A stretch of 64,000 bases of DNA from a candidate division Hyd24-12 bacterium UBA6080. GTDB lineage: Bacteria; Fermentibacterota; Fermentibacteria; Fermentibacterales; JCC-6. Shown here piece after piece: positions 15,724 through 24,060 of this stretch; the stretch's first letter is position 1, and every line of letters begins with the position of its first letter. The notes under the pieces were generated by a model. That model did not search any database, was not told where the DNA came from, and was given only the letters and a program-made list of their open reading frames with translations. The translations under genes were made by a program, and so were the position numbers. The stretch covers positions 186,001-250,000 of the forward strand of contig DIXM01000003.1 in the NCBI GenBank assembly GCA_002436025.1, read 5' to 3'.

Positions 15724-18474
15724 ATGAGTGATCTTCTGCTCGTCTCGGATATTGGCAGCACCACCACCAAGGTGCTTCTGCTCGAGATATCGGCAGGGCG
15801 TCTGGCCCTGGTCGACAGCGCCGACGAACCCACCACCGTCGAAAGCCCGCACGAAGACGTCCGGGTCGGTCTTTTCAGGGCCGTAGACCGCATCGTAAAA
15901 AAAACGCACCATCCCCTTCGTGAAGGCGACTGCTTTTTAGTGCCCTACTTCACCACGAGTTCCGCGGGAGGCGGGCTTCAGATCCTCGTTATAGCCCTTG
16001 CTTCGTGGGACACCGGTGTGATGGCCCGGGCCGTGACCTGCGGCGCCGGCGGGGTCGTTCTGGACAGTTTCACGATAGACGACGAGACCCCGAGGGTGGA
16101 GAAGATAAAGCGCATGAGCATGCTCTCGCCCGATCTGCTGGTCATGGCGGGGGGGTACGAGGACGGCGCAGTGGCTGCGGTCGTGAACATGGCCCAGCTT
16201 CTGGCCCTTTCGGCCCCACGGCCCAAGTACGGCCGCGGAAAGCTGCCGGTGGTCTTCTGCGGAAACACGGGAGCCCGGGAGTTCGTAAAGGAAACCCTGG
16301 GTGACGGTTTTGAGGTGCAGTTCGCCGAGAACATCAGGCCGTCGGGCATGGGGCTCAACCTCAGACCCGCCATCGAAGCCGTCCATTCACTCTTCATGGA
16401 TCATGTGATGCAGATGGCTCCAGGTTACCAGAGCGTGGCTGCTTCAGCCTCGGCGCCGGTCATACCCACCCCCTCCGGGGTCGAGAGGATACTGTCCCTT
16501 CATGGGGAAGGCAGTAAAAGCGGTATTCTCCTCGTGGACATGGGCGGCGCCACGACCGATGTTTTCAGCCTTACGGGAGGACGCGTTCAACGCACCGTGA
16601 GTGCCAACCTCGGGATGAGCTACAGCCTCTCCAACCTTCTTAGGGAGGCTGGTTCTGAAATGGTCTTCAGGCACCTTCCCGGGCTGCCCGAGGCCGTAGT
16701 GAGGGACAGGATCCTGGAAAAGACGCTCTTTCCCACAATAACGCCGGATGACGACTTCGGCGCCCTCGTGGAGCACGCCTGTGCCGCAGAGGGCATGAGG
16801 CTGGCATTCGGACATCACATGGACTTTTCGTACCGCAGGGAGCGGGTGGGATTCCTCGACCGGCTCAAGCTCTCGACGGGATGCAGATTCGATGCGAAGT
16901 TCAGGACCATCGACAACGAAACTTCATTCCGGCTCAGCGACTTCAGCACGCTGATCGGCGCCGGTGGGGTACTTGCGCATGCTGATCCGCTGAGGGCTGC
17001 ATGGATGCTCGCCCAGGGTTTCAACCCCAGGGGCGTGACGACCCTCACGGTCGACACCAGGTTCCACAGCCCTCACATGGGCGTTCTGAGCACTGTTCAT
17101 CCCGGAATGGCCCTTGATTACTACCGGGAGAACTGTCTTCGCACGGTCTGCCGGGTGGTGACCCCACTGAAGGCCATCAAAAAGGATCGCCCCGCAATGA
17201 TCGTGACAGGACCCGACGGCCCCGTGACGGTCACGGGAGGTGATTTCCTGTTCCTCAGGGATGGACGGGGCTTCAAGGCGGGTGACTGGGAAGAAACCGA
17301 GAGCGTTCCCCTTCTGGCTGACTGCAGGACCGGGAACACCGATGCCCTGCCCGTCGATTTTCAGAAACTCCCCATCCGGGTCTCGGTGAAGCCGGCCTCC
17401 CACTCAAGAAGCACTGTCTTCAATGAGCCTGCTGAAATGGAACACACATTCACCCTGCCGTACCCGGGTGAGATACTGGTGAAACCTGAAGACAGGGTTG
17501 AACCGGGAACCCTGCTTGGGCAGAACAGGCTCAGCCCGCCAATGGTGTACTTCATCGATGTCAGGGGGCAGGCAGGCTACACCGGGAACCTTTCCACCGG
17601 AGAGGTTCTGTCCCGCATCACTGTTCGACCGGGAGACGAGGTCTCACCCGGCGCGGTCGTTTTCCGTCACGAGACAGGCTCAGGTATCTCCAGGGCCGTG
17701 CATGAAGTGAAGAGCCCGGTCAGGGGCATCGTGACCCGGGTTTCACCGCCGGGCCTCATCTGCCTCAGGGAGATACAGGACTACGACGGCAAACCCCATG
17801 TGGTGGACGTGGCGACTCCGCTTGGGGTCAGACCCAGGAACTCCGGCAGGTTCCTCAAGGTGAGGAGGGGTGAGTTCGTCCTTCGGGGGCAGGCACTGGC
17901 GGCGGGTGAGCGCCTTGTTACGGTGAAATCGCCCTCCGCGGGCACCGTCACCGAGATCGACAAGAGGGGTGGAACCGTCACAGTGCAGTACGTTACCGAA
18001 CCGGTGCGCCTCATGTCTCCACTGCACGGTAAAGTATCCGGTGTTGTTCCGGAACACTCGCTGACAGTATCATTCCGGGGAGTCAGAACCGAGGGTGTTC
18101 TCGGACTTGGGAAGGACGTCTACGGAACCCTTTCGACCGTACCGGGGAAGGGAGTCCTGATGCTTCTGGAGACATCTCCGACCAGTGAGGACATTGTACG
18201 GGCCGAAGGCGCGGGCACAAAGGCGCTGATCTGCCCCGGGATTCAGGGAGAGGTCGTGTCGGGTTATCTTGGCAGTGATCCGGGAGTCATCCTTACCGGT
18301 GGGGAAGAACTTCCGGTTTCCATTCTGGCCGTTTCCGGGATCGGCTCGAAAGGGTTCAGCCCCGAGACATGGCGAAAGCTCTCGGCCATGTCGGGCAACC
18401 ACGGCGCCGTGTTCACAACAACCAGGATCAGGGCCGGCGTTGAGCGCCCCTGGTTCCTTTCGGAGCATGAATGA
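15724..18474 (+). CDS. MutL-like (glutamate mutase L family) ASKHA protein with long barrel-sandwich C-terminal extension
   Basis: Residues 1-460 match the glutamate mutase L family: phosphate-1 loop LVSDIGSTTTKVLLLE (5-20), phosphate-2 loop LLVDMGGATTDVFSL (about 268-282) and ITPDDDFGALVEHACAAEG. These ASKHA ATPases are thought to activate or repair B12-dependent mutases. This protein is 916 residues, about twice the usual length. The extra half contains repeated beta segments of the biotinyl-lipoyl/RnfC barrel-sandwich type (PYPGEILVKPEDRVEPGTLL; VKSPVRGIVTRVSPPG; VKSPSAGTVTEIDKRGG). No mutase subunit gene is nearby. GAAGGAGG precedes the ATG. Its place after the DUF6754 membrane genes suggests it powers or loads that complex. 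Confidence 0.8.
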   Translation: MSDLLLVSDIGSTTTKVLLLEISAGRLALVDSADEPTTVESPHEDVRVGLFRAVDRIVKKTHHPLREGDCFLVPYFTTSSAGGGLQILVIALASWDTGVMARAVTCGAGGVVLDSFTIDDETPRVEKIKRMSMLSPDLLVMAGGYEDGAVAAVVNMAQLLALSAPRPKYGRGKLPVVFCGNTGAREFVKETLGDGFEVQFAENIRPSGMGLNLRPAIEAVHSLFMDHVMQMAPGYQSVAASASAPVIPTPSGVERILSLHGEGSKSGILLVDMGGATTDVFSLTGGRVQRTVSANLGMSYSLSNLLREAGSEMVFRHLPGLPEAVVRDRILEKTLFPTITPDDDFGALVEHACAAEGMRLAFGHHMDFSYRRERVGFLDRLKLSTGCRFDAKFRTIDNETSFRLSDFSTLIGAGGVLAHADPLRAAWMLAQGFNPRGVTTLTVDTRFHSPHMGVLSTVHPGMALDYYRENCLRTVCRVVTPLKAIKKDRPAMIVTGPDGPVTVTGGDFLFLRDGRGFKAGDWEETESVPLLADCRTGNTDALPVDFQKLPIRVSVKPASHSRSTVFNEPAEMEHTFTLPYPGEILVKPEDRVEPGTLLGQNRLSPPMVYFIDVRGQAGYTGNLSTGEVLSRITVRPGDEVSPGAVVFRHETGSGISRAVHEVKSPVRGIVTRVSPPGLICLREIQDYDGKPHVVDVATPLGVRPRNSGRFLKVRRGEFVLRGQALAAGERLVTVKSPSAGTVTEIDKRGGTVTVQYVTEPVRLMSPLHGKVSGVVPEHSLTVSFRGVRTEGVLGLGKDVYGTLSTVPGKGVLMLLETSPTSEDIVRAEGAGTKALICPGIQGEVVSGYLGSDPGVILTGGEELPVSILAVSGIGSKGFSPETWRKLSAMSGNHGAVFTTTRIRAGVERPWFLSEHE

Positions 18475-18776
18475 GCATTTTTGGAGTTGTAAGGGCATTT
18501 GAGGGGTTGACCCTCGAGAGCGAAACCGGCGGCATTCTCTTTGAGGATCGGGTCATCGGCAGTATCGAGGAGGGCGGCGGTTCCTACGTCGTCAGGCTTC
18601 TGGTGCACTCGCTCGACCTCGAACTTCTGTCCGAGGAGTACCCTTTCATTTACGTCGTCGGCGAGGGGTGGATAGAACTGATGATCGCAGACGAGACCGA
18701 TGACTCTCAGATCTCTGCACTGATGGAGTGTCTCGGCAGCGCTGTTGAAAGGGCTCAGGAATCCGATCCGGAGTAG
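18471..18776 (+). CDS. Small acidic protein of unknown function
   Basis: A 101-residue soluble protein whose ATG overlaps the stop of the MutL-like gene by four bases. It begins SIFGVVRAFEGLTLE, is rich in Glu/Asp, and has a predicted alpha/beta pattern (SYVVRLLVHSLDLELLSEEY; WIELMIADETDDSQ). No motif or family is recognised. The overlap means it is co-translated with the ASKHA protein and may be a partner of it. Confidence 0.65.
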   Translation: MSIFGVVRAFEGLTLESETGGILFEDRVIGSIEEGGGSYVVRLLVHSLDLELLSEEYPFIYVVGEGWIELMIADETDDSQISALMECLGSAVERAQESDPE

Positions 18777-18816
18777 TTTCTGTTTGAAGCGGCAACAATC
18801 TCAAGGGAGGTACGAC

Positions 18817-18969
18817 ATGTGGGTTTGTCAGGCATGCGGATGGATCTACGACCCCGCCCAGGGTGACCCTGACGGTAACATCGCTCCGGGGACTGCTTTC
18901 GAAGACATACCCGACGACTGGGTGTGTCCGGTCTGCGGCGTTGGCAAGGACATGTTCGAGAAGGAGTAG
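18817..18969 (+). CDS. Rubredoxin
   Basis: A complete 50-residue rubredoxin starting at ATG 18817, with AAGGGAGG 6 bases upstream. The two iron-binding knuckles are VCQACGWIYDP (CxxCG) and VCPVCGVG (CPxCG), separated by the usual DGNIAPGTAFEDIPDDW. It carries single electrons in the cytoplasm, typically to oxygen- or peroxide-reducing enzymes in anaerobes. Rubrerythrin or desulfoferrodoxin is not in the window, so the partner is unknown. It lies 40 bases after the small acidic gene and is probably in the same transcript. Confidence 0.95.
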   Translation: MWVCQACGWIYDPAQGDPDGNIAPGTAFEDIPDDWVCPVCGVGKDMFEKE

Positions 18970-18972
18970 CCA

Positions 18973-19233
18973 GTGATGAAGAAAACAGTGGTCGCCATTC
19001 TGGTCTCCCACAGGAATCAGGCCGCGGCAAATGTTCAGAAGGTCCTCACGGGCTGGGGCTGCATGATAAAGACCCGCCTCGGGATTCACGAAGGAACCCT
19101 CGACAACTGCTCGGAGAAGGGGCTTATCATCCTCGACCTTGTGGGCGAGGAAGAGAAGAAGGAGGAGCTGGTCAGGAAGCTGAACGCCCTGAGCGGGGTT
19201 TCCGCCAAACGGGTGGACCTGGAGCTTGACTGA
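18973..19233 (+). CDS. ACT-like regulatory domain protein (TM1266-type)
   Basis: An 86-residue protein with the pattern of the small ACT/NikR-C-like family annotated in places as iron-only hydrogenase system regulator: TVVAILVSHRNQAAANVQKV, then GWGCMIKTRLGIHEGTLD, then KGLIILDLVGEEEKKEELV, ending SGVSAKRVDLELD. Start codon is GTG 18973 or ATG 18976; the latter gives MKKTVVAI. Such domains bind small ligands and often oligomerise. No hydrogenase is encoded here, so the regulated target is unknown. It overlaps the next start by eight bases. Confidence 0.72.
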   Translation: MMKKTVVAILVSHRNQAAANVQKVLTGWGCMIKTRLGIHEGTLDNCSEKGLIILDLVGEEEKKEELVRKLNALSGVSAKRVDLELD

Positions 19234-20008
19234 AGGCCTGGGGGCCCTCCTCGAGAACCTTTATGGAACGTGGAACCGCAGGGAGTTCGTTCACCCCGAC
19301 CCTCTGGAATTCCTGTACGGTTACGATGACCCTGCAGACCGTGAGATCGTGGGGCTTCTCGCATCTTCCCTGGCGTACGGGCGGGTAACCCAGATACTGC
19401 GCAGCGTCGGTTCCGTTCTTGGAATGATGGGGGAACATCCCTCGAAGTTCCCCCCCCGCCTGCTTCGGGAAAACCTTGGCGGGTTCAGGCACAGGTTCAC
19501 ACCAGGCGATTCCATTGCCGAAATCTTTCAGGGGGCGGTGCGCCTTCAGGAACGGCACGGCTCGCTGGGCGCCTTCGTCTCTCACGAGGTGTCCTGTTCT
19601 GGTCTGCTCGAAGCCCAGCGCCTTCTCGTTCACGGAATACTGGACAGCGCCGGCCCCACGAGCCTTCTGCCCTGTCCCACACGGGGAAGCTGCTGCAAGA
19701 GGCTCAACCTGTGGTTCCGCTGGATGGTCAGAAGCGATGCCGTTGATCCGGGAGGATGGGTTGGGGTTTCCCCTTCGGTGTTGCTGGTGCCGCTGGACAC
19801 ACATATGTGGAAAGTGGGGCGAAGCCTGGGCTTCACCGCGAGAAAATGCCCCGACCTGAAGGCTGTCCTCGAGATCACCGAAGGATTTCGCGGGCTTTGC
19901 CCCTGTGATCCTGTCCGGTACGATTTCACCCTGACAAGGTTCGGTATCCGAAGCGGGTTGAGCCTTGAAACCCTTCTGGAGGAACTTGACCGGCAGGAGG
20001 GCAAGTAG
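19226..20008 (+). CDS. TIGR02757 / DUF2400 family protein
   Basis: A 260-residue protein with a TTG start that overlaps the preceding stop. Family-like segments are DPLEFLYGYDDPADREIVGL near the N-terminus, LASSLAYGRVTQILRSV, the RLNLWFRWMVRSD core, and the LVPLDTHMWKVGRSLG motif with DFTLTRFGIR near the end. The family is widespread in FCB-group and other bacteria, helical, and resembles helix-hairpin-helix base-excision glycosylases, but its activity is not established. It ends just before tRNA-Phe. Confidence 0.8.
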   Translation: MTEGLGALLENLYGTWNRREFVHPDPLEFLYGYDDPADREIVGLLASSLAYGRVTQILRSVGSVLGMMGEHPSKFPPRLLRENLGGFRHRFTPGDSIAEIFQGAVRLQERHGSLGAFVSHEVSCSGLLEAQRLLVHGILDSAGPTSLLPCPTRGSCCKRLNLWFRWMVRSDAVDPGGWVGVSPSVLLVPLDTHMWKVGRSLGFTARKCPDLKAVLEITEGFRGLCPCDPVRYDFTLTRFGIRSGLSLETLLEELDRQEGK

Positions 20009-20026
20009 TAAATTTGCTCCTCGTGT

Positions 20027-20102
<76 letters not shown>

Positions 20103-20123
20103 AACCTTTTTTAACGTGTCACC

Positions 20124-20513
20124 ATGAAATACAATCCGAACGCGATATCAGTTCAGCCCATGAGTGCCGGCGGTCCCGGTGGCCAACACCAGAACCGCAG
20201 CCTCACGGGCGTCACGCTGGTGTTCAGCATCGCTGACAGCGGGCTCCCCGACGACGTTTCCGAAAGGCTTCGTGATGCGGCGGGTTCAAGGTTGAATGGC
20301 CGGGACGAGATAGTCATCCAGGCCAGGGAGCACCGCAGCTTTGAACAGAACCTCAGGGCCGCCCGTAAAAGGCTTGAAAAGCTTCTTGAACAGGCTTCGC
20401 GCAAGCCCGTTCAAAGGATTCCCTCCCGGCCCACCGAAGCATCCCGGGAACGAAGGCTCGAAGAGAAGCGCCAGAGGGCGGAAATCAAGATCAGACGCCG
20501 CGAGGAAGAGTGA
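20124..20513 (+). CDS. arfB: ArfB/YaeJ-like peptidyl-tRNA hydrolase (class I release factor domain)
   Basis: A 129-residue protein with the class I release-factor catalytic motif as SAGGPGGQHQNRS, in which GGQ positions water to hydrolyse peptidyl-tRNA. There is no codon-recognition domain. The C-terminus is a basic tail (RRLEEKRQRAEIKIRRREEE), which in ArfB enters the empty mRNA channel of stalled ribosomes. The expected role is rescue of non-stop ribosomes. It begins 22 bases after tRNA-Phe. The family also includes the similar RF-H-type proteins; the tail and length favour ArfB. Confidence 0.87.
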   Translation: MKYNPNAISVQPMSAGGPGGQHQNRSLTGVTLVFSIADSGLPDDVSERLRDAAGSRLNGRDEIVIQAREHRSFEQNLRAARKRLEKLLEQASRKPVQRIPSRPTEASRERRLEEKRQRAEIKIRRREEE

Positions 20514-20522
20514 AAAGACCCC

Positions 20523-21701
20523 TCAGGGTGTGACGACCAGGAACGGCCCGTCTTCGAGGGAAACCACATTGCCTATGACAGCTGCCGCCGTGTCTCCGGT
20601 CTGGTGAAGTCTGTCAAGAAGTTCATCGGACTGCTCCGGACGGACCGCCGCCAGAAGGCCGCCCGAGGTCTGGGCGTCGAACAGGAGTTTTGCATGGTCG
20701 GGGTCGATCCCCGGGTCGACCGAGGCATACTCCCCCACGTACTTCCTGTTGTTTCCCGACCCGCCGGGGAAGAAATCGTGGGCGTACTTTCGTGCCCCCG
20801 GGAAGAGCGGCACCGACCCGGCGGCTATCCTGAACTTCACTTTGGAGCTGCGGGCCATGGCCAGGGCGTGCCCGAGCAGGCCGAACCCTGTGATGTCGGT
20901 CATGGCGCTCACATCGCAGTTTCTCATTGCCCTTGATGCGTAAAGGTTAAGCCTTTCCATGGAGGCGACCACCGGCCTGAAAAGCTCGGGCGGCAGGGCC
21001 GAGGCCTTGTTGGCCGTGGTGAGGACTCCGGAACCCAGGGGTTTTGTAAGCAGAAGTACGTCCCCGACCCGGGCGGATGAGTTGCGAAGCGCTTTCTCGG
21101 GGTGGATCACCCCTGTGACGCTGAGGCCGAAGACCACCTGGTCCTGCTCCATGGTGTGACCACCCACCAGAACAACCCCAGCTTCGACAAGCTTTTCGCA
21201 GGCGCCGGAGAGGATCTGCTCGATGATGTCCGACCCGAGTACATTGCCGGGGAAGCAAAGGAGGTTCATTGCCGTGACGGCGTCGCCTCCCATGGCCCAG
21301 ACATCGGACATGCTGTTTGCTGCGGCGATGCGCCCGAACTCGAGCGGACTGGCCACAACGGGAGTGAAGAAATCCACGGTCTGAACAAGCGCCACTTCTG
21401 GGGTCAGAAGATAGACGCCGGCATCATCCATGGACTCCATGCCCACGATCAGATTCTGTGACTGGATCCGGGGAAGGCGTTCAAGTATTCCCGACAACCT
21501 GCCGGGAGACATCTTGCCCGCTCAACCGGCGCAGGCGGCGTAGTCCATGAGGTTCACCGACGGGGATGAAACCTCATGCGCCTTTCCCGGAACACCTTTC
21601 TCGCAGTAGACCTGTTCCCCCAGAAGCTCATGAAACCTGCGGCACGCCACGCAGTCGCCGTGCCGCTCACACTCGAGGGGGCAGGGGCAGTTGCTGTTCA
21701 T
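20523..21701 (-). CDS. selD: Selenide, water dikinase, selenocysteine-containing, with N-terminal Cys-rich extension
   Basis: The frame downstream of ATG 21512 is clear SelD (DDAGVYLL, VDFFTPVVASP, NSMSDVWAMGGD, VVLVGGHTMEQ, MTDITGFGLLGHA). Reading upstream through one in-frame TGA (21522-21524) gives LMDYAACAG-U-AGKMSP, aligning with E. coli LTQYSHGAGCGCKISP: U replaces the catalytic cysteine and the essential lysine follows three residues later. The TGA is therefore selenocysteine. The frame stays open to ATG 21701, adding a motif starting NCPCPLECERHGDCVAC like small zinc-binding proteins; AAAGGGG lies 4 bases before it. ATG 21548 is an alternative start. The enzyme makes selenophosphate for Sec-tRNA and selenouridine. 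The gene is divergent from the second DUF6754 gene. Confidence 0.9.
21489..21507 (-). promoter_or_regulatory. Candidate bacterial SECIS hairpin in selD
   Basis: On the minus strand, TCCCG and CGGGA form a 5-bp stem around the 9-base loop GCAGGTTGT, whose AGGTT resembles the GGU-type apical loop bound by SelB. The stem is complete 19 bases after the UGA, within the spacing seen for bacterial SECIS elements. The assignment is by eye. Confidence 0.55.
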
Positions 21702-21792
21702 TCATCCCCTTTCCAACGGGATTGCAGTATTATACGTTGCGGGCGGCGAAGTCAAAATCTCTCATAAAACGCTTCTTCGAAGGGGCATACAT

Positions 21793-22947
21793 ATGGTTCA
21801 GCTGTTGTTGCCGGCGGTTCTCTTTCTGTCTTTTCCCGAGATCGTTTCGGTTACCGACCGTCCCAATGACGCAGGCGACAGGCTGATCATCAGTGTGAGC
21901 ATGCCCGACGAGGTTCAGGATGCCGCCGGGCTTCTTGTTTGGCGGACACCCGCCGATCAGGAGTCGTGGATGCTCGTCATGGTCGAGGGCCTTCCCCTTG
22001 AGAGCGAAGAGCTTGTTGATGGCTACGACCCCGACTTTCCCCTGCTTCCCGGAACCAGCTACCATTACATGCCCGGGTTGCTCACCCTGTCCGGCGACAC
22101 ACTTCGCGGGCCGGTCTTCACCAATGCTGAGATACCAGTGGGTTCGTGGTTCCATACCGGCGAGGTTCCCACCCTCGTGGCCTGTCTGGTCTTTCTTGCC
22201 CTCATTTTCTATTACTTCCAAAGGGCGGTGAGGGGCGCAAATTTCTATCTGAGACCCATAGCCGGGATCGAGGCCATCGACGAGGCCATCGGACGGGCCA
22301 CGGAGATGGGAAAACCAATCCTCTATGTTCCCGGGCTCTCCACGATCGATGATGTGGCAACGATCGCCAGTCTCACCATCCTGGGCAGGGTCGCCCGGAA
22401 GGTGGCGGATTACCAGACCCAGATAATCGTGCCCAACACCGATCCGATCGTGTACACCGTTGCTGAGGAATCGGTGAAACAGGCCTACCTCGAGGCGGGA
22501 AGGCCCGACTCATTCGACCCCAACAGCGTGTTCTTCCTCACGTCCAGCCAGTTCGCCTATGTTGCCGGGGTCAACGGAATAATGATGAGGGAAAGACCCG
22601 CCACGAACTTCTACCTCGGCATGTTCTGGGCTGAAAGCCTCATCCTCGCCGAGACGGGGTCACTTTCCGGAGCGATCCAGATCGCCGGCACCGATGCGGT
22701 GACCCAGCTTCCCTTCTTCATCACGACCTGCGACTACACACTGATAGGGGAGGAGCTCTATGCCGCAAGTGCCTACCTGGGCCGTGAGCCCAGGCAGATC
22801 GGGGGCATCAAGAGCCTCGACGCCTGCAAGGTGATAATCATGACCCTCATCATCCTGGGCGTCGCTGCATTCATTGTCGACTTCGTGGCCGGGACCGGTT
22901 TTCTCGTAATGTTGAGGCAGGCTATCACCACACCCGAGGTCATGTAG
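21793..22947 (+). CDS. DUF6754 membrane protein with FN3-like domain (copy 2)
   Basis: ATG 21793 is chosen because GAAGGGG lies 7 bases before it and it gives a signal-like start VQLLLPAVLFLSF. Layout equals copy 1: FN3-like domain (TDRPNDAGDRLIISVSMP), transmembrane helix (PTLVACLVFLALIFYYFQ), core, C-terminal helix. The core is almost residue-for-residue the same as copy 1 through more than 60 consecutive positions, while the N-terminal domain and C-terminal helix differ widely. At DNA level the cores differ at many third positions. The partner membrane genes are absent here. It is the only member of its immediate transcript apart from the GNAT gene that follows. Confidence 0.82.
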   Translation: MVQLLLPAVLFLSFPEIVSVTDRPNDAGDRLIISVSMPDEVQDAAGLLVWRTPADQESWMLVMVEGLPLESEELVDGYDPDFPLLPGTSYHYMPGLLTLSGDTLRGPVFTNAEIPVGSWFHTGEVPTLVACLVFLALIFYYFQRAVRGANFYLRPIAGIEAIDEAIGRATEMGKPILYVPGLSTIDDVATIASLTILGRVARKVADYQTQIIVPNTDPIVYTVAEESVKQAYLEAGRPDSFDPNSVFFLTSSQFAYVAGVNGIMMRERPATNFYLGMFWAESLILAETGSLSGAIQIAGTDAVTQLPFFITTCDYTLIGEELYAASAYLGREPRQIGGIKSLDACKVIIMTLIILGVAAFIVDFVAGTGFLVMLRQAITTPEVM

Positions 22948-22973
22948 GCTGCCCCCAGCGGAGGCCCGTCGGC

Positions 22974-23402
22974 ATGATCATCCGCACCATGAACAAAAGG
23001 GATCACGAGGAACTGCTGCGTCTCTGGAGTTCTTTTCCCGGTAACGCAATAACCGGGGCGGACTCCCGGGATGAGTTCGAAGCCTTTCTCGAGAAGAACT
23101 CATCGTTCTGTTTCACCGCGTGCGAAAGTGATGAGGTAGTGGGCAGCGTCATGGCCGGCAGCGACGGCAGGCGCGGTTACGTCTACCACCTGGCGGTGAG
23201 GGCTGACAATCAGCGGAAAGGCCTTGGTGGAGCCCTCATGCGCAGGGCCGAAGACGCCCTGTCCAAGGCCGGACTTGAAAAGATCCACCTCTTCATATTC
23301 AGCGACAACCCTGCCGTCTCTTTCTACGAAAAGTCGGGCTGGCATGTGCGCAATGACATCACCGTGATGAGCAGGGTTCTCAGGGGCGACTCGCGCAGGT
23401 AG
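22974..23402 (+). CDS. GNAT family N-acetyltransferase
   Basis: A 142-residue single-domain GNAT. The acetyl-CoA loop is ADNQRKGLGGALMRRAED (motif A), preceded by VYHLAVR and followed by NPAVSFYEKSGWHVRND (motif B). This resembles the YpeA/RimI-like group. The acceptor cannot be deduced. It begins 27 bases after the second DUF6754 gene and is probably co-transcribed with it. Confidence 0.88.
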   Translation: MIIRTMNKRDHEELLRLWSSFPGNAITGADSRDEFEAFLEKNSSFCFTACESDEVVGSVMAGSDGRRGYVYHLAVRADNQRKGLGGALMRRAEDALSKAGLEKIHLFIFSDNPAVSFYEKSGWHVRNDITVMSRVLRGDSRR

Positions 23403-23452
23403 ATCGCAGCCTCGCACATCCATCGCTCCATATGGATAATGACTTGGAACAA

Positions 23453-23481
23453 TTGACACTCTGGTGAATAGCTGTTAGAAC
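23453..23481 (+). promoter_or_regulatory. Sigma70-type promoter
   Basis: TTGACA (23453-23458, perfect -35), a 17-base spacer, then TAGAAC (23476-23481). The palindrome CTGTT-AG-AACAG overlaps the -10 box and could be an operator. It drives the secreted-protein gene at 23500, whose ribosome site GGAGGTGA follows. Confidence 0.7.
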
Positions 23482-23499
23482 AGAGCCGGAGGTGAAGCC

Positions 23500-24060
23500 A
23501 TGAGTGCCTTTTTGGGGCTTGTTGTTTTTGTCACCGGAGTTTTTGCTGGTCAGCTTTTGCAGTATGACGACGGAACAGCCACGTGGTTCAGCTTTGACGG
23601 CAAGTACCGTGGAGTTGCATTTGATGTGGGCCACTTCAACCCCGACGCCAGCGGATTTGACCTGAACACTGTTGAGTACTGGTTCTACAACTCCGGCATC
23701 CCGTTGTGGGACACCGACCAGTTCTACGCAGAAGTCTGGGAAGGCGGGGTGGGGGGGCCGGTGGGTCTTCTCGCCACACAGACCGTAACAGCACTTCATT
23801 TCTCCCCCTGTTACCTCCAGCTTTCTGATCCCCTGACCACCGGAACAGGCTTCTGGTGTCTTGTCAACACCGAGCTGAGCGCCAACGGGTCGCCATCGCT
23901 GCTGGGGGATGACGTAACTGATCACGACAGAAGCCTGTTCTCGAGCAACATGACGAGCTGGACCGCATGGACTCTGGGTGACTACCTGGTCAGGGCGGAC
24001 GGAGAGTTCTTCTTTTCGCTTGAAACGGGCAGCTGGGCGGCGATAAAGGCATTGTTCTAG
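23500..24060 (+). CDS. Secreted protein of unknown function with C-terminal WAAIKALF motif
   Basis: A 186-residue protein with a signal peptide (FLGLVVFVTGVFAG, cleavage about residue 17) and a beta-rich body containing many aromatic residues (FDGKYRGVAFDVGHFNP; VEYWFYNSGIPLWD). It ends SWAAIKALF, similar to the end of the secreted protein at 61785 (TWGSIKTAL). The spacing of strands looks like a jelly-roll or carbohydrate-binding type fold, but no family is recognised. It has its own promoter at 23453. Confidence 0.75.
   Translation: MSAFLGLVVFVTGVFAGQLLQYDDGTATWFSFDGKYRGVAFDVGHFNPDASGFDLNTVEYWFYNSGIPLWDTDQFYAEVWEGGVGGPVGLLATQTVTALHFSPCYLQLSDPLTTGTGFWCLVNTELSANGSPSLLGDDVTDHDRSLFSSNMTSWTAWTLGDYLVRADGEFFFSLETGSWAAIKALF

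Noticed and set aside
15724..18474. Glutamate mutase pathway
   Set aside because: No mutase subunit or B12-binding mutase gene is in the window; only the activator-type protein is present, in a membrane-protein context.
21522..21524. TGA read as an ordinary stop, making selD begin at 21512
   Set aside because: The codons on both sides match the SelD catalytic loop residue by residue, so the TGA replaces the active-site cysteine; a start at 21512 would remove the catalytic site.
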